64,000 nt of DNA from assembly GCF_030253575.1 (NCBI RefSeq), contig NC_080567.1:32748501-32812500 (forward strand). Direction: 5' to 3'. Positions 55,041 to 64,000 of the stretch are shown here, one piece after another. Position 1 is the stretch's first letter. Each line of letters opens with the position of its first letter. The notes under the pieces were generated by a model. That model was given only the letters and a program-made list of their open reading frames with translations. It was not told the origin of the DNA and ran no database searches. A program made the position numbers and the translations under genes. Origin of the DNA: Rhododendron vialii. Its lineage: Eukaryota > Streptophyta > Magnoliopsida > Ericales > Ericaceae.

Positions 55041-55440
55041 TTGGATCAATTAATTTAGATTTTGGATTGTGGATCATACATTTTCGGATTATAATGAGAG
55101 TCTGTAAGTTTGTTCAATAATATGAGTAGTTCACTTTTCTTCCTATTGGTCTAGATAGTTTTTAGATTTCAGTATTCTATTGTTAGAGGTTGTGTAAATT
55201 GGCACTTCCGTTGTAATGTTTGCTTTTTATCGTTTATATAAAAATCTTTGTACTACCAGTTCGAGTACTTGAGTTAAGTTAATAACCATTCCACCATGAG
55301 AATTGATCTACGTAGAGTACGAGTTCCAACAATTTATGCAATAGATTTTGTATATAAACATGGCTAGATCTTCACCTTTTCCATTATGCACCGATGATTC
55401 CCACTGTTTTTCGAGGTTGCCAAATGCAATCTTTGAGTAC
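55041..55440 (+). repeat. LecRK 3'-flank block (LecRK-6)
   Basis: Almost the same as 46920-47320 after LecRK-5. Similarity stops at about 55437, in CAATCTTTGAG. Confidence 0.85.
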
Positions 55441-55831
55441 ATAAATGGGTGGCTAAATGTATAGAGTGTGTTATGGAGTGATAAGTTTATGGACCAACTT
55501 ATGCAGTCCATTGGAGCTAATTTCTGCACATTCACTATGTAAAGTTGGAGCTAATTTCAGGACATTCACTATGTAAAATTTTAACCATTCACACTATTTA
55601 GTGTTTTATAGGGGTCCATTGAAGATGCTCTTACGATGTGAAATGATGAATTAGTTCTTGTGTACAGATTCAAATGCAAGAATTTGCGTTGCCGTGTGCT
55701 TTCTTATAACGTAACTCAACAACTGTTGGAGAATTTTCCTGGTCAACTTTGTTACTTATTTCACTTTTTTTGGATTAACTTTCATTGGTTTGCATGATTC
55801 TTGTAGAGCAGTCTTTTGCAAAATTAAGAAC
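55441..55831. other. Spacer, no gene seen
   Basis: Contains a short duplication (GGAGCTAATTTC plus GGACATTCACTATGTAAA-like, ~55511 and ~55546). 55640-55790 holds, in reverse-complement orientation, words found upstream of LecRK-6 (AATTAGTTCTTGTGTAC, TCAAATGCAAGAATTT). Confidence 0.45.
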
Positions 55832-56319
55832 AAATGCGGGTCTGACAGTTGTGAAAAGAGTAAAACTTATTTGCAAAGGCTCTGTAAAGAAGATTTTCAT
55901 GGAGGCAAATATTCTCACCCGTTCAAAAGTGTTTTGGGCAGTCCAAATTTTAAATAAATTATTTGTGTGAATAGTTTATATAAAATTTGAACCGTTGATT
56001 ATTGAGACGAACGGCGAGATGAGACGATGCGGAAATCTCTTTTACAGACCATCGGTCAATAAGGCAACCTCAATTTACATTCCTATCTTCTTTTTGGCCC
56101 AACTCTTGCTATGTCTTTCCCAGCAATTACCACCTAATTAAAGAAGTCACGGCAGGCTCCCATCCAGTTTTGGCCTTTGTGGGCCCATTCGGAGCCCTAA
56201 AAAATGATCGCAATCGTTCATTTTGTAGAACTCTTCGATTTTTTCATCACGTGAAAAATTAGTTTCATCGAACATTGATAGATACATGATCGACACACAT
56301 TTGTACAAGAAAAAAAGTA

Positions 56320-56526
56320 CTCCCTCCGTCCCATTATTCAGTTTGTCTCTTTTATGTCTTTTGCATATATCTTTTAGTATGCAATATGGATCTTGTTTAA
56401 TAAATCTCGATAAGTTTTATAATTCAAAGTTTTCAAAATTATGAAAAATATTATAGATTGAAAAATATAAGCAATTCAAAAATGACACGCATTCAAAAAT
56501 GGACAATAAAAATGAGATGGATGGAG
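56320..56526. mobile_element. Stowaway MITE in 5' module F3
   Basis: CTCCCTCCGTCCCATTATTC...AATGAGATGGATGGAG with flanking TA (56318-56319 and 56527-56528). 207 bp; orthologous by position to 12361-12583. Confidence 0.9.
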
Positions 56527-57035
56527 TAAAATTTAAGTTTCGAATTATTATTATTTTATCTAATTTTTCTTGTACAAATATGTTTCGATCAAGTTTGGAG
56601 GGGTAATAGGATATATAGAGGCAAGAGGAGGAGCTTGACGTTGAGCAGCTTTTCTCCACTTCTCCTCTTTTGGTTCATTTTAGGTCCATCAAAACTTATT
56701 GTGGCTCGGCAATGAAATTTTTTATTAATCATTGAAAAGATATAACGATTAAAAAAATTAGGGGATTAAAAGATACTACATTAAAACTGTACTTATCTTT
56801 TATAGTTTCAATGAGACGTTTCCATAATTTATTTGTCTATTTTTATTTTTATTTTTATTTTTTTCAATAATGGGTCCATATCTAGTATACCGGTCAATGT
56901 TATTTTAGATTCAATTCATGAAAAAGTCTTTTCTTCTTCAAGAATTAATGAAGAAAGAAAGCGCCCGGCAAAGAAAACTTTAACACTCCTACATTTGAAT
57001 CCGTACACAAGGACTAAATTCATCATTTCTGCAGT

Positions 57036-57043
57036 TATTTAAA
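57036..57043 (+). promoter_or_regulatory. Candidate TATA element of LecRK-7
   Basis: TATTTAAA 43 bases before ATG 57087, with spacing conserved in LecRK-2 and LecRK-6. Tentative. Confidence 0.35.
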
Positions 57044-57086
57044 TGCCAAAAATTCATTCATTCAAAACCCAAACTCCCTCCCAGCC

Positions 57087-59844
57087 ATGGCTATCTTCAA
57101 CTTCCAAATCCTGCTATATTCTCTCTCCATATCCTTCTTCTTAGGGGTGAGCATGGATCGGATTGGTCTGGTTTTATAGTAATCTAATAACCAAACCACT
57201 ACTTACGGATTATGAATTTAGAGAACCAAACCAATCCATAAAATTCATAAAACCAAACCAATCCAAACCATTCAAAGGCGGTTTGGTTTCGGTTTTAAAC
57301 CGCGGTTCGTTTAAAATTGAGATATCATTACTATAAACTATTTTAAGTACTTAAAATTGCATAGATAACTTAAACTAAAAGTTATATTGAAATTAATATA
57401 TTAAAATCATCAAAACTCACTAACATCAATCAATTAAATAAGAATAGAATACATTAGAAAGTAAGTTACCGAGATAAAAGAGTAGGAAATCACTTTACTA
57501 AGCCCAAACCATGTATGCTTAGCATAATGAAATTGTAGGAATAGGAAGTTTAGGAAATTAATATTGAAAGTGAAAGAAAAGAATAGGGTGGTGGAATAGA
57601 GTATTAGATAAGGAAATTAAGTTTATTAAGTATATCTAAACAAATTATATACTACTATATGTGTGTATGTCTATCACACGGTTCGGATTGGTTTGGAACC
57701 AGAACCATTAACGTAAATCCATAAATCAAACCATTTAACACGGTTTTTATTTTTTTTAAACCAAGACCTAACCACATCATTAAAAAACCAAACCAAATTA
57801 TTCGGTTTGAATTGGTTTGGACTGGATTCACGGTTTCATGGTTATTTTGCTCACCCCTACTTCTTCTGCATTCTATTTCCTCAAACAACTTCACTCACCT
57901 TCATCCGCTTCAACCTGACTAACTCAGACCTTCAAGATCAAAACGCCAACATAACAACATTCGGAAATGCCACTTTCTCAACCCAAGGCCTCCAACTCAC
58001 CGATCTGGGGCTGAGCCAAGTCGGTAAAGCAACTTACATCGATCTCCTTCACCTTTGGGATAGTTTCACTTCCACTCGAGACTTAACAGATTTCTCTACC
58101 CATTTCGTTTTTGTGTGCGATTCGGAGGGGCGTTCCAATTTTACCAATGGTTTCGCCTTCTTTCTCGCTCCAAATGGGTCACGTTTCGAAGGTGGTGGTG
58201 CAATGGGCCTCCCACTTAAACAAGGTAATTGGAGAGAACCCGATGGCCCTTTTGTTGCTGTGGAGCTTGATACGTTCAGGAATTTTGACGGTTGGGAACC
58301 GGAACATGTCGGCGGGTATCCTCATGTAGGTATCGATGTCAATTCTCTTAAATCTAATGTTTCTGCCATTTGGCACGCTGACATAGAACATGGGATCCAG
58401 AACGAGGCTTGGATTAGTTATAATTCAAGTTCAAAAAATTTAAGCGTAGTTTTTACTGGATCTGATACCATTAATTTAATTATTGATCTGAGGGATTACT
58501 TACCTGAATGGGTGACATTTGGGTTCTCAGCTGCATCAGGGTTTTCGTGGTATGAAAAAAATACTGTAAAATCATGGGAATTTAGTACAAGTTTGGAAAT
58601 TGCATTAAATACTGAAAACAGGAAAGAAACAGATCCAGTGAAAACAGGATCGACAAAAATCTCCCTTGGCGCTGTGGTGGGATTGGTTGTCGGTTCGGTT
58701 GTTTTAGTTGGTGGGTTTGTTTTGGTTGGATTTGGCTTTTGGAGGAGAAGTACTAGAGGAAAAGAAGAGGATGAGTTTCAAATTGAGATGTCTTTGGAAA
58801 ATGAATTTGAGGCTGGTGCTGGGCCGAGGAAATTTTCCTACGGCCAATTATCTCGGGCGACAAATAACTTTAAGGAGGAACAAAAGCTTGGAGGGAGGAT
58901 TTGGTGGAGTTTATAGAGGTTTTTTGAGGGAGTTGAATTTTTATATTGCTGTCAAGAGGATATCGAAGGGGTCAAAACAAGGAATAAAGGAGTACGCAGC
59001 AGAAGTGAAGATCATTAGCCGGTTGAGGCACAAGAATTTGGTGCAACTCATCGGTTGGTGCCACGAAAAGAAAGAACTACTCCTTGTTTACGAGTTCATG
59101 GAAAATAGCAGCTTAGATTTCCATCTCTTCAAAGGGAAAAGCTTGTTGACATGGGGGACAAGGTATAAAATCGCCCAAGGTTTGGCCTCTGCATTGCTCT
59201 ATCTGCACGAAGAATGGGAGCAATGTGTAGTGCATAGGGACGTAAAATCAAGCAATGTGATGTTGGACTCCAATTTCAATGCCAAACTGGGAGATTTCGG
59301 TTTAGCTAGATTTGTCGATCATGAGAAAGAGCTCCAAACAACTGCTTTGGCTGGGACCATGGGGTACTTGGCACCGGAATATGTGGTAACAAGTAAAGCT
59401 AGTAAGGAATCAGATGTCTACTGCTTTGGAGTCGTGGCGTTAGAAATAGCTTGCGGGAGAAAACCCTTTGTTATGAATGTGCCAGAATGTCAACAGGGAT
59501 TGGTGGAATGGGTTTGGGACCTCTATGGAACGGGAAGGTTACTCGAAGCAGCAGACCCGATACTTGGCCCGGATTTTGATGAACGAGAAATGGAACGATT
59601 GATGATTGTTGGTCTTTGGTGTGCTCACCCGGATCACAATTTCCGGCCTAAAATTAGACAGGCGATTCATGTGCTTAATTTTGAAACTCTTCCGCCCATT
59701 CTCCCACAAAAACAGCCTACGCTATCGTTCTTTCCTCCTCCATTGAACACCACCAGTACTAGTTCTAACACCAGCCAAAACAAATACTCAGGCTATACTT
59801 CCAACACAGATTCTTCCAAGTACACCTCATCTTCTACTGCTTAA
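57087..59844 (+). pseudogene. LecRK-7: lectin receptor kinase broken by a hAT-like MITE and a 2-bp deletion
   Basis: ATG 57087 and 18 signal-peptide codons precede the 718-bp MITE. Coding resumes at 57868 in the original phase (CILFPQTTSLTF). The lectin domain keeps HVGIDVNS and LPEWVTFGFSA but has FTNGFAFF (Asn for the ligand-site Asp) and ELDT for EFDT. The membrane span and RRSTRGKEED follow. At ~58890 two bases are missing in the glycine loop (GGAGGGAGG versus GGAGAGGGAGGG), giving a stop at 58916. The remaining kinase is open in the other frame to 59844 with AVKR, HRD, DFG, APE and RP, but has YCFG for YSFG and TSKASK for TGKASK. The frame ends within a tail repeat (SKYTSSSTA). Confidence 0.92.
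57142..57859. mobile_element. hAT-like MITE in the LecRK-7 signal peptide
   Basis: 718 bp with perfect 12-bp inverted ends TAGGGGTGAGCA...TGCTCACCCCTA and a perfect 8-bp target duplication CTTCTTCT (57134-57141 and 57860-57867). Excision of the element and one duplication recreates the sequence seen in LecRK-6. The interior is AT-rich with inverted AAACCAAACC/GGTTTGG words and no transposase. Confidence 0.95.
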
Positions 59845-59982
59845 TCATCTCCCTCTATATCACCTCATCTTCTACCTCATCTTCTACTGCTTAATCATCT
59901 CCCTCTTCTACTGCTTAATCATCTCCCTCTATATCACCTCATCTTCTACTGCTTAATCATCTCCCTCTATATCACTTTTTGA
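59823..59982 (+). repeat. Minisatellite in the LecRK-7 C-terminal tail
   Basis: The words CACCTCATCTTCTACTGCTT and AATCATCTCCCTCTATAT repeat about 3.5 times with partial units. Other LecRKs have a single copy (coding TSSSTASSPSISL). The TAA stop of LecRK-7 is part of the repeat unit. Confidence 0.85.
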
Positions 59983-61344
59983 ATAGCATGTAAGCTGGTT
60001 CGAATTCAAAAAGTACGAGTAGTCCATATTTCTTCATATACGTCTTGATTGTTTAGATTTCTTGATACTTGTTTGGCATTGTATAGATCGGCTTCTTGTT
60101 TCAGCATTAATGTAGGAACGCAGATCTAGGCAAAACTGTGACGCATACGAACATGTATTAAACGGTTCCGGATACAATTATGTTGGAATATGCGTTTTAA
60201 ATTTGTATTCCTATACTTTTATTTTTTGATCTCTAGGTTGGGAATTAGCTTGCTCTTCAATAGTTGTAACGTCTGTTGCAACTGCTTCTTCTTCTTTTTT
60301 TCTTTGTTTGGAAATCTTCGTAGTTTTCATGTACCCCCAGGTCCAGGAGTACTTGAGATAAAAACCATTCCGTTATGAGAATCAACGTAAGTACCACCCT
60401 GTCAAATTTTGGTCTCTCATCGCTGTACCATTTATTCGAGTTTTTAATAAAATCTTGTTACCTATAAAAAAAAAATGTAAGTACAGTAGGAGGTCAAACA
60501 TATGTTACCTGGAATGCGGATCGATACGAGGAACAGGAACGGGAACACGGTACCACATGCTTAAATTGTGGTAAGCTAGGAGTAGGCTTCTATAGATAAC
60601 AAAACTAGAACTTCTTCTAGGCGATAAACATCCAATGCGACTAATTAAACAATGTTTGTCAAAAAAATTCGTACAAAACATATTTCTAGGAGTATAAAGA
60701 CTGAATTCTTTATACTTTCTCCCACCGAAATTTCATTCTCTCTATTTTTACCATTATAAGTTGACAATCTTGGGAAAATTAAGGGGATCACTTTGGATTG
60801 CTAAATTTATTGTTTTGGAACGGTTGGGTACCATGTTTTGGAACGTTCCTACCAAAACGTAATTCGCTAGGGTAGTAGAGTTCCCTGGTAACATAGGGAC
60901 AAACTTTGGAATGAAAGGGGGTAATTACGTGAGGGCTGGAGTTGCGTTTAACCAATTTTTCTCCTCAAGGTTGAATTTGATGAAGGGAAGGAGATGACCT
61001 TAACATGTGCAATACGTCGAACATCTGCATTGCAGGAAATACACAATCAATGGATCTAGGAAATTATTTATTTTTCATGAAAACCAACATAGGCCCAATG
61101 AAAGTGAGGTCCTAGCATGGATGGTGGTCTTAGGTCTACTATTAAAATAGATCCGCAAATTATGGGCGGACTCATACTGGATTCGGCAATCCGCATGTTA
61201 ACGTGGTGCGGCACTAAATTGAGATGGACTATTTGCCTTTAAAAATTGGGAAAAAGATGGTTCAGGACGTGTTTTCATAATTAATACCCGCTAAAGACAT
61301 ACTGAGAACATTTCTTGTTACTGAAAATGTCCTTGGTCAGTATA
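59983..61344. other. Intergenic, no gene seen
   Basis: The first ~400 bases retain some LecRK 3'-flank words (GTCTTGATTGTTTAGATTTC). The rest is unique AT-rich DNA without supported coding or transposon ends. Confidence 0.45.
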
Positions 61345-61605
61345 AATTATTAATACACATTCTTGGCCATCATTTTCCTCTTAAAAACTACCGTTACCTA
61401 ATTGGAATCGAGGCAGTAAATTTAGAATGAACATTTGAGGGGCATACGTAATTATTATTTGTGGCTTTTTGCTGAAACGGTAGTAATTATCAAAACACAT
61501 CATTGACCGTCATTTTCCCCTTAAAAATTACCGTTACCTAATTGGATTCGAGGCAATAAATTTAGAATGAACATTTGGGGGACATACATAGTTATTATTT
61601 GTGGT
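61345..61605. repeat. Tandem duplication, 140-bp period
   Basis: CCGTTACCTAATTGGA occurs at 61391 and 61531, with the same flanks on both sides (CATCATTTTCC/CGTCATTTTCC and TAAATTTAGAATGAACATTT). Two diverged copies; noncoding. Confidence 0.8.
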
Positions 61606-62149
61606 GGCCCGTGATAGTGGACGGTGAGATTGATCTTCTAAAATTAATCGAGATGCGCGTAAACTGACTCGGATACCTGACTTATCAACACTTAGATCTC
61701 TTTCAGAACAGCTACAGAAAAAATTATTCACTGCAACAGTACAACTTAATAAATGTAAATGAAAACGAAATAGTTGAAGAGTAGACTTCAACTTTCCCTT
61801 CAAAATGGTCTATAGTCTGAAATAAAATATCGTCGGATGACTCCACTGATGAGATTCTATTACTGGATATGCTTTAGAATCTAAATCTTAAGATTGACAC
61901 GCAAACCATACTTTACAGAGGATCGATCATTTCTGAAAAGATCAATAAATTTAGGAAAAATTAGATTGTTGACACGTGTCCTTATAAGAGTTCTCCGCGG
62001 CAAAAGGAGTAATATTTTGATTAAAGGAACAGCCAATTACAAATAATAATCAAAATAGAACAACTCTCCTTTCCAACAACTTTAGGGCCACTTGACCCCA
62101 AAGGTAAGCGTGTGAAATAGCTATGGGATGAGGCTGTAGGATTTAGCCC
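61606..62149. other. Intergenic, no gene seen
   Basis: No supported coding region or element. Confidence 0.4.
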
Positions 62150-62545
62150 AAGATTGGTGTAAGTTGGTCCGGCCACCCTGCATTTCTCTCATTTTTCGTT
62201 TGAATTTCGATGATCTGAGCCGCTCAATGTGTTTAGAACGTGATTTTAAGGGTATTCGCAAGGAATCCGGAAAAAAAATGACCAGGAAGGGCTTCATCCG
62301 AGCAATTTTTGTTTGAACCGTTCGATGAAGGGCTTCATTCAAGCAGTTTTTATTTGAACCGTTCGATAAAAAAACAAACAAAAACTGCTTGGATGAAGCC
62401 CTTCCCAAACATTTTTTTTAAAATTTATCGGTGGTATCCTTAAAGTCATGTTTTGAACACATTGAGCGGATCAGATCATCGAAATTTGATCGGGAAAGGG
62501 AGGTTCACATTTTATTAAGTTAAGGTGGTCCTTAGGAGAATGAGA
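62150..62545. repeat. Foldback element with long imperfect arms
   Basis: The left arm (about 62195-62260: TTTCGATGATCTGAG, CGCTCAATGTGTTTAGAACG) is mirrored at about 62430-62490 (GAACACATTGAGCGGATCAG, ATCATCGAAATTTG). Inner arms GGGCTTCATTCAAGCAGTTT (~62327) and AAACTGCTTGGATGAAGCCC (~62382) form a tight second hairpin. Two direct copies of GGGCTTCAT...GAACCGTTCGAT also lie inside. Noncoding, MITE-like. Confidence 0.75.
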
Positions 62546-62561
62546 CTGATATACATACATA

Positions 62562-62925
62562 TACAGGGGCGGAGCCAGGATTGTCGATGAGTGGGGTCGA
62601 AAATTTGAACCATGTATGATTCACTTTTTCTAGTTGCTATCTGAAAGGAACAATCAAATTAACAAGTTAATCAAAAAGTAGATATATATTAATAACAAGA
62701 ACAATGAAATGCTATTCACGTTTTGGGGATTTTTGTGGATGGAAATTCTATTTTGATTCCTCTTTTTTCCTAAGCACAAAACCCTTATATATGGGTTGGG
62801 GCAAAAATGAATTTTAAAGGGCGGTCAAATGAGTAAAATTTGGGTGAAAATTATTTCAATCTCTAAAAAAAATTGGGAGGCAGCGGGGTCAGCTGCCCCC
62901 CGACTCTTAATCCTCCGTCCCTATA
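62562..62925. mobile_element. MITE-like element with GGGGCGGAG ends
   Basis: The left end TACAGGGGCGGAG and right end CTCCGTCCCTATA are near-perfect inverted repeats. Flanks are (ATACAT)- and (TA)n-rich, so the target duplication cannot be read cleanly. About 360 bp, noncoding. Confidence 0.6.
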
Positions 62926-62944
62926 TATATATATATATAGTCCA

Positions 62945-63085
62945 TTTCTCGTAAAGACCACCTTAATTTAATAAAATGCGGACCTCTCTTTCTCGATAGA
63001 ATTTCAATGATCCGAATCGCTCAATGTGTTCAGAACGTGATTTCAAGAGTACTCGCGAGAAATCAGCAAAAAAATGACCGGAAAG
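62945..63085. repeat. Half copy of the foldback family
   Basis: AAGACCACCTTAATTTAATAA, then TTTCAATGATCCGAATCGCT and CAATGTGTTCAGAACGTGAT, match one arm of 62150-62545. The other arm is absent. Confidence 0.65.
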
Positions 63086-63310
63086 CACAAAAACAAAAAA
63101 CACCAATGGTGATACCCTTTGACAACTTTTGGTGACAAAAAATTGGTATTGACACGGAATACACTTAACGGTGACAAACAATTTTACTGCTTGTCACCGA
63201 AACTCTTTGGGTGACCAAGGTAAATAATGAGGAGATTTGGTAACAAAATATTTGTCATTGAAGACAAGTTTCGGTGAAAAGTATAAAGTTGTCACCGAAA
63301 GATCCGAATT
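63086..63310. repeat. GGTGACAAA / TTGTCACCGAAA motif cluster
   Basis: At least four GGTGACAA and three GTCACC words in both orientations within ~200 bp, resembling the subterminal region of a CACTA-type element. No CACTA terminus is visible nearby, so the class is tentative. Confidence 0.45.
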
Positions 63311-64000
63311 TTCGCACTCCCGGGCTCCAACTCATTTAGGCGCACTGTCTAAAAGTAAAATGAAAATTTTTACAAGCAAAACAACGTCGTTTTGCTTGTC
63401 ACCAAAACCCAACTCTAACTTTCCTCTTTTTCACGCAGCCTCCCTCCTCTTAATTTCCGCTCAAAGCCAGGAAAAAACCCAGTGCTCTCGCCGTTCTCCT
63501 CTTCTCCCTCTCTCTGCATGCGTTCTGGATTACGTGTATGACCAAGCCCTAGTTTCTCTCGCTCAGATATTGAGTAAACGCGAAAAAGAGCCATGAGTAA
63601 AGCCCTAGTTTTTTTCTTTCAGATTTGCTATTCTCATTTCATTACGTTTCTCCCCCGTCCTCACTACAGACCACAAGCTCTCCTTCTCCGAAAAGAAGAG
63701 AGAACGCTGAATCAAACTCTTCAGGTATGAAACCTTCTCTTTCTCGCACTTCTGTGTACATTTTTACCTATTTGCAAAGAATAGGGCTTCATTTGAGTTA
63801 TAAAACTAGAAATTAGGGATTCATTCGGCTTAATTAGGGCTTGATTTATGTTTCCCATCCTCATCTGCTCTCTCTCTCTCTCTCTCAATTGTGTTTGAAA
63901 GTTTCGTCAACCGCGTTCGAGTTTTCCAGGGACGGTGTCGTGGCGTGGTGAAGATGGGTCCAGTAGGGCTGGGTGAAGGTGGGTGGTCGACTTAGGGTTC
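63311..64000 (+). other. Possible start of a transcription unit running off the window
   Basis: CT-rich leader-like sequence from ~63410, several ATG-poor stretches and a (CT)n tract at ~63868-63890, reaching an ATG at 63953 near the edge. The composition resembles plant 5' UTR and first-intron sequence, but no protein family is recognisable. 63372-63399 is a 28-bp near-palindrome centred on AACGTCGTT. Confidence 0.3.

Larger units (their letters stand above)
55832..57086 (+). repeat. LecRK 5'-flank module, copy F3 (upstream of LecRK-7)
   Basis: Co-linear with F1 (11866-13129) from AATGCGGGTCTGACAGTTGT to the start codon, including the Stowaway MITE and GAAAGCGCCCGGCAAAGAAA. Confidence 0.87.

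Overview
This window reads as nuclear DNA of a flowering plant, most likely a woody eudicot. The grounds are intronless L-type lectin receptor kinase genes, plant-type Copia and Ty3/gypsy retrotransposons primed by plant initiator-Met and Asp tRNAs, Stowaway, hAT and CACTA elements, and AT-rich spacers. The species cannot be named from the sequence alone.

The backbone is a head-to-tail, all-plus-strand tandem array of L-type lectin receptor-like kinases (LecRK, closest in motif content to class IX). I number them 1 to 7. LecRK-1 (1-1119) is cut by the window edge. LecRK-2 (13130-15198) has a 10-bp deletion in its glycine-rich loop. LecRK-3 (23719-24616) is a lectin-plus-membrane relic with no kinase. 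LecRK-4 (36082-38019) is the only copy with both an open frame and a complete set of kinase motifs. LecRK-5 (44784-46919) is open but has substitutions at several core kinase positions. LecRK-6 (48391-55040) is split by a young, structurally complete Copia element and also frameshifted. LecRK-7 (57087-59844) has a hAT-like MITE in its signal peptide and a 2-bp deletion in its glycine-rich loop. The genes carry recognisable co-duplicated 5' and 3' flanking blocks, and one 5' block (33.3-34.5 kb) stands without its gene.

The spacers are mostly mobile DNA. 4.35-6.81 kb is a Copia fragment with a solo LTR nested in its gag. 6.82-9.51, 25.68-28.35 and 28.89-30.01 kb are three copies of an unidentified repeat module. 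9.51-11.62 kb is a minus-strand Athila-like gypsy fragment. 15.77-23.56 kb is a complete-ended gypsy element with 2.25-kb LTRs and a decayed interior. 30.05-30.26 kb is a small solo LTR and 30.96-31.28 kb is a CACTA end. 40.57-44.28 kb is a minus-strand Copia lacking its 5' end, and 48.68-53.27 kb is the Copia inside LecRK-6. Several insertions have exact target-site duplications, so their boundaries can be given to the base.

Biologically, the intact LecRKs would be plasma-membrane receptors with an extracellular legume-lectin domain, one membrane span and a cytoplasmic Ser/Thr kinase, a family known for immunity and development roles. Here the array is decaying: lectin domains diverge, kinase halves and 3' flanks look homogenised between neighbours, and lesions cluster around the juxtamembrane and glycine-rich-loop codons. 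I saw no tRNA or rRNA gene, no CRISPR array and no wholly new protein system. The most interesting material is the birth-and-death pattern of the receptor array, a possible pseudokinase or kinase-less receptors, and several structured repeats of unknown origin.
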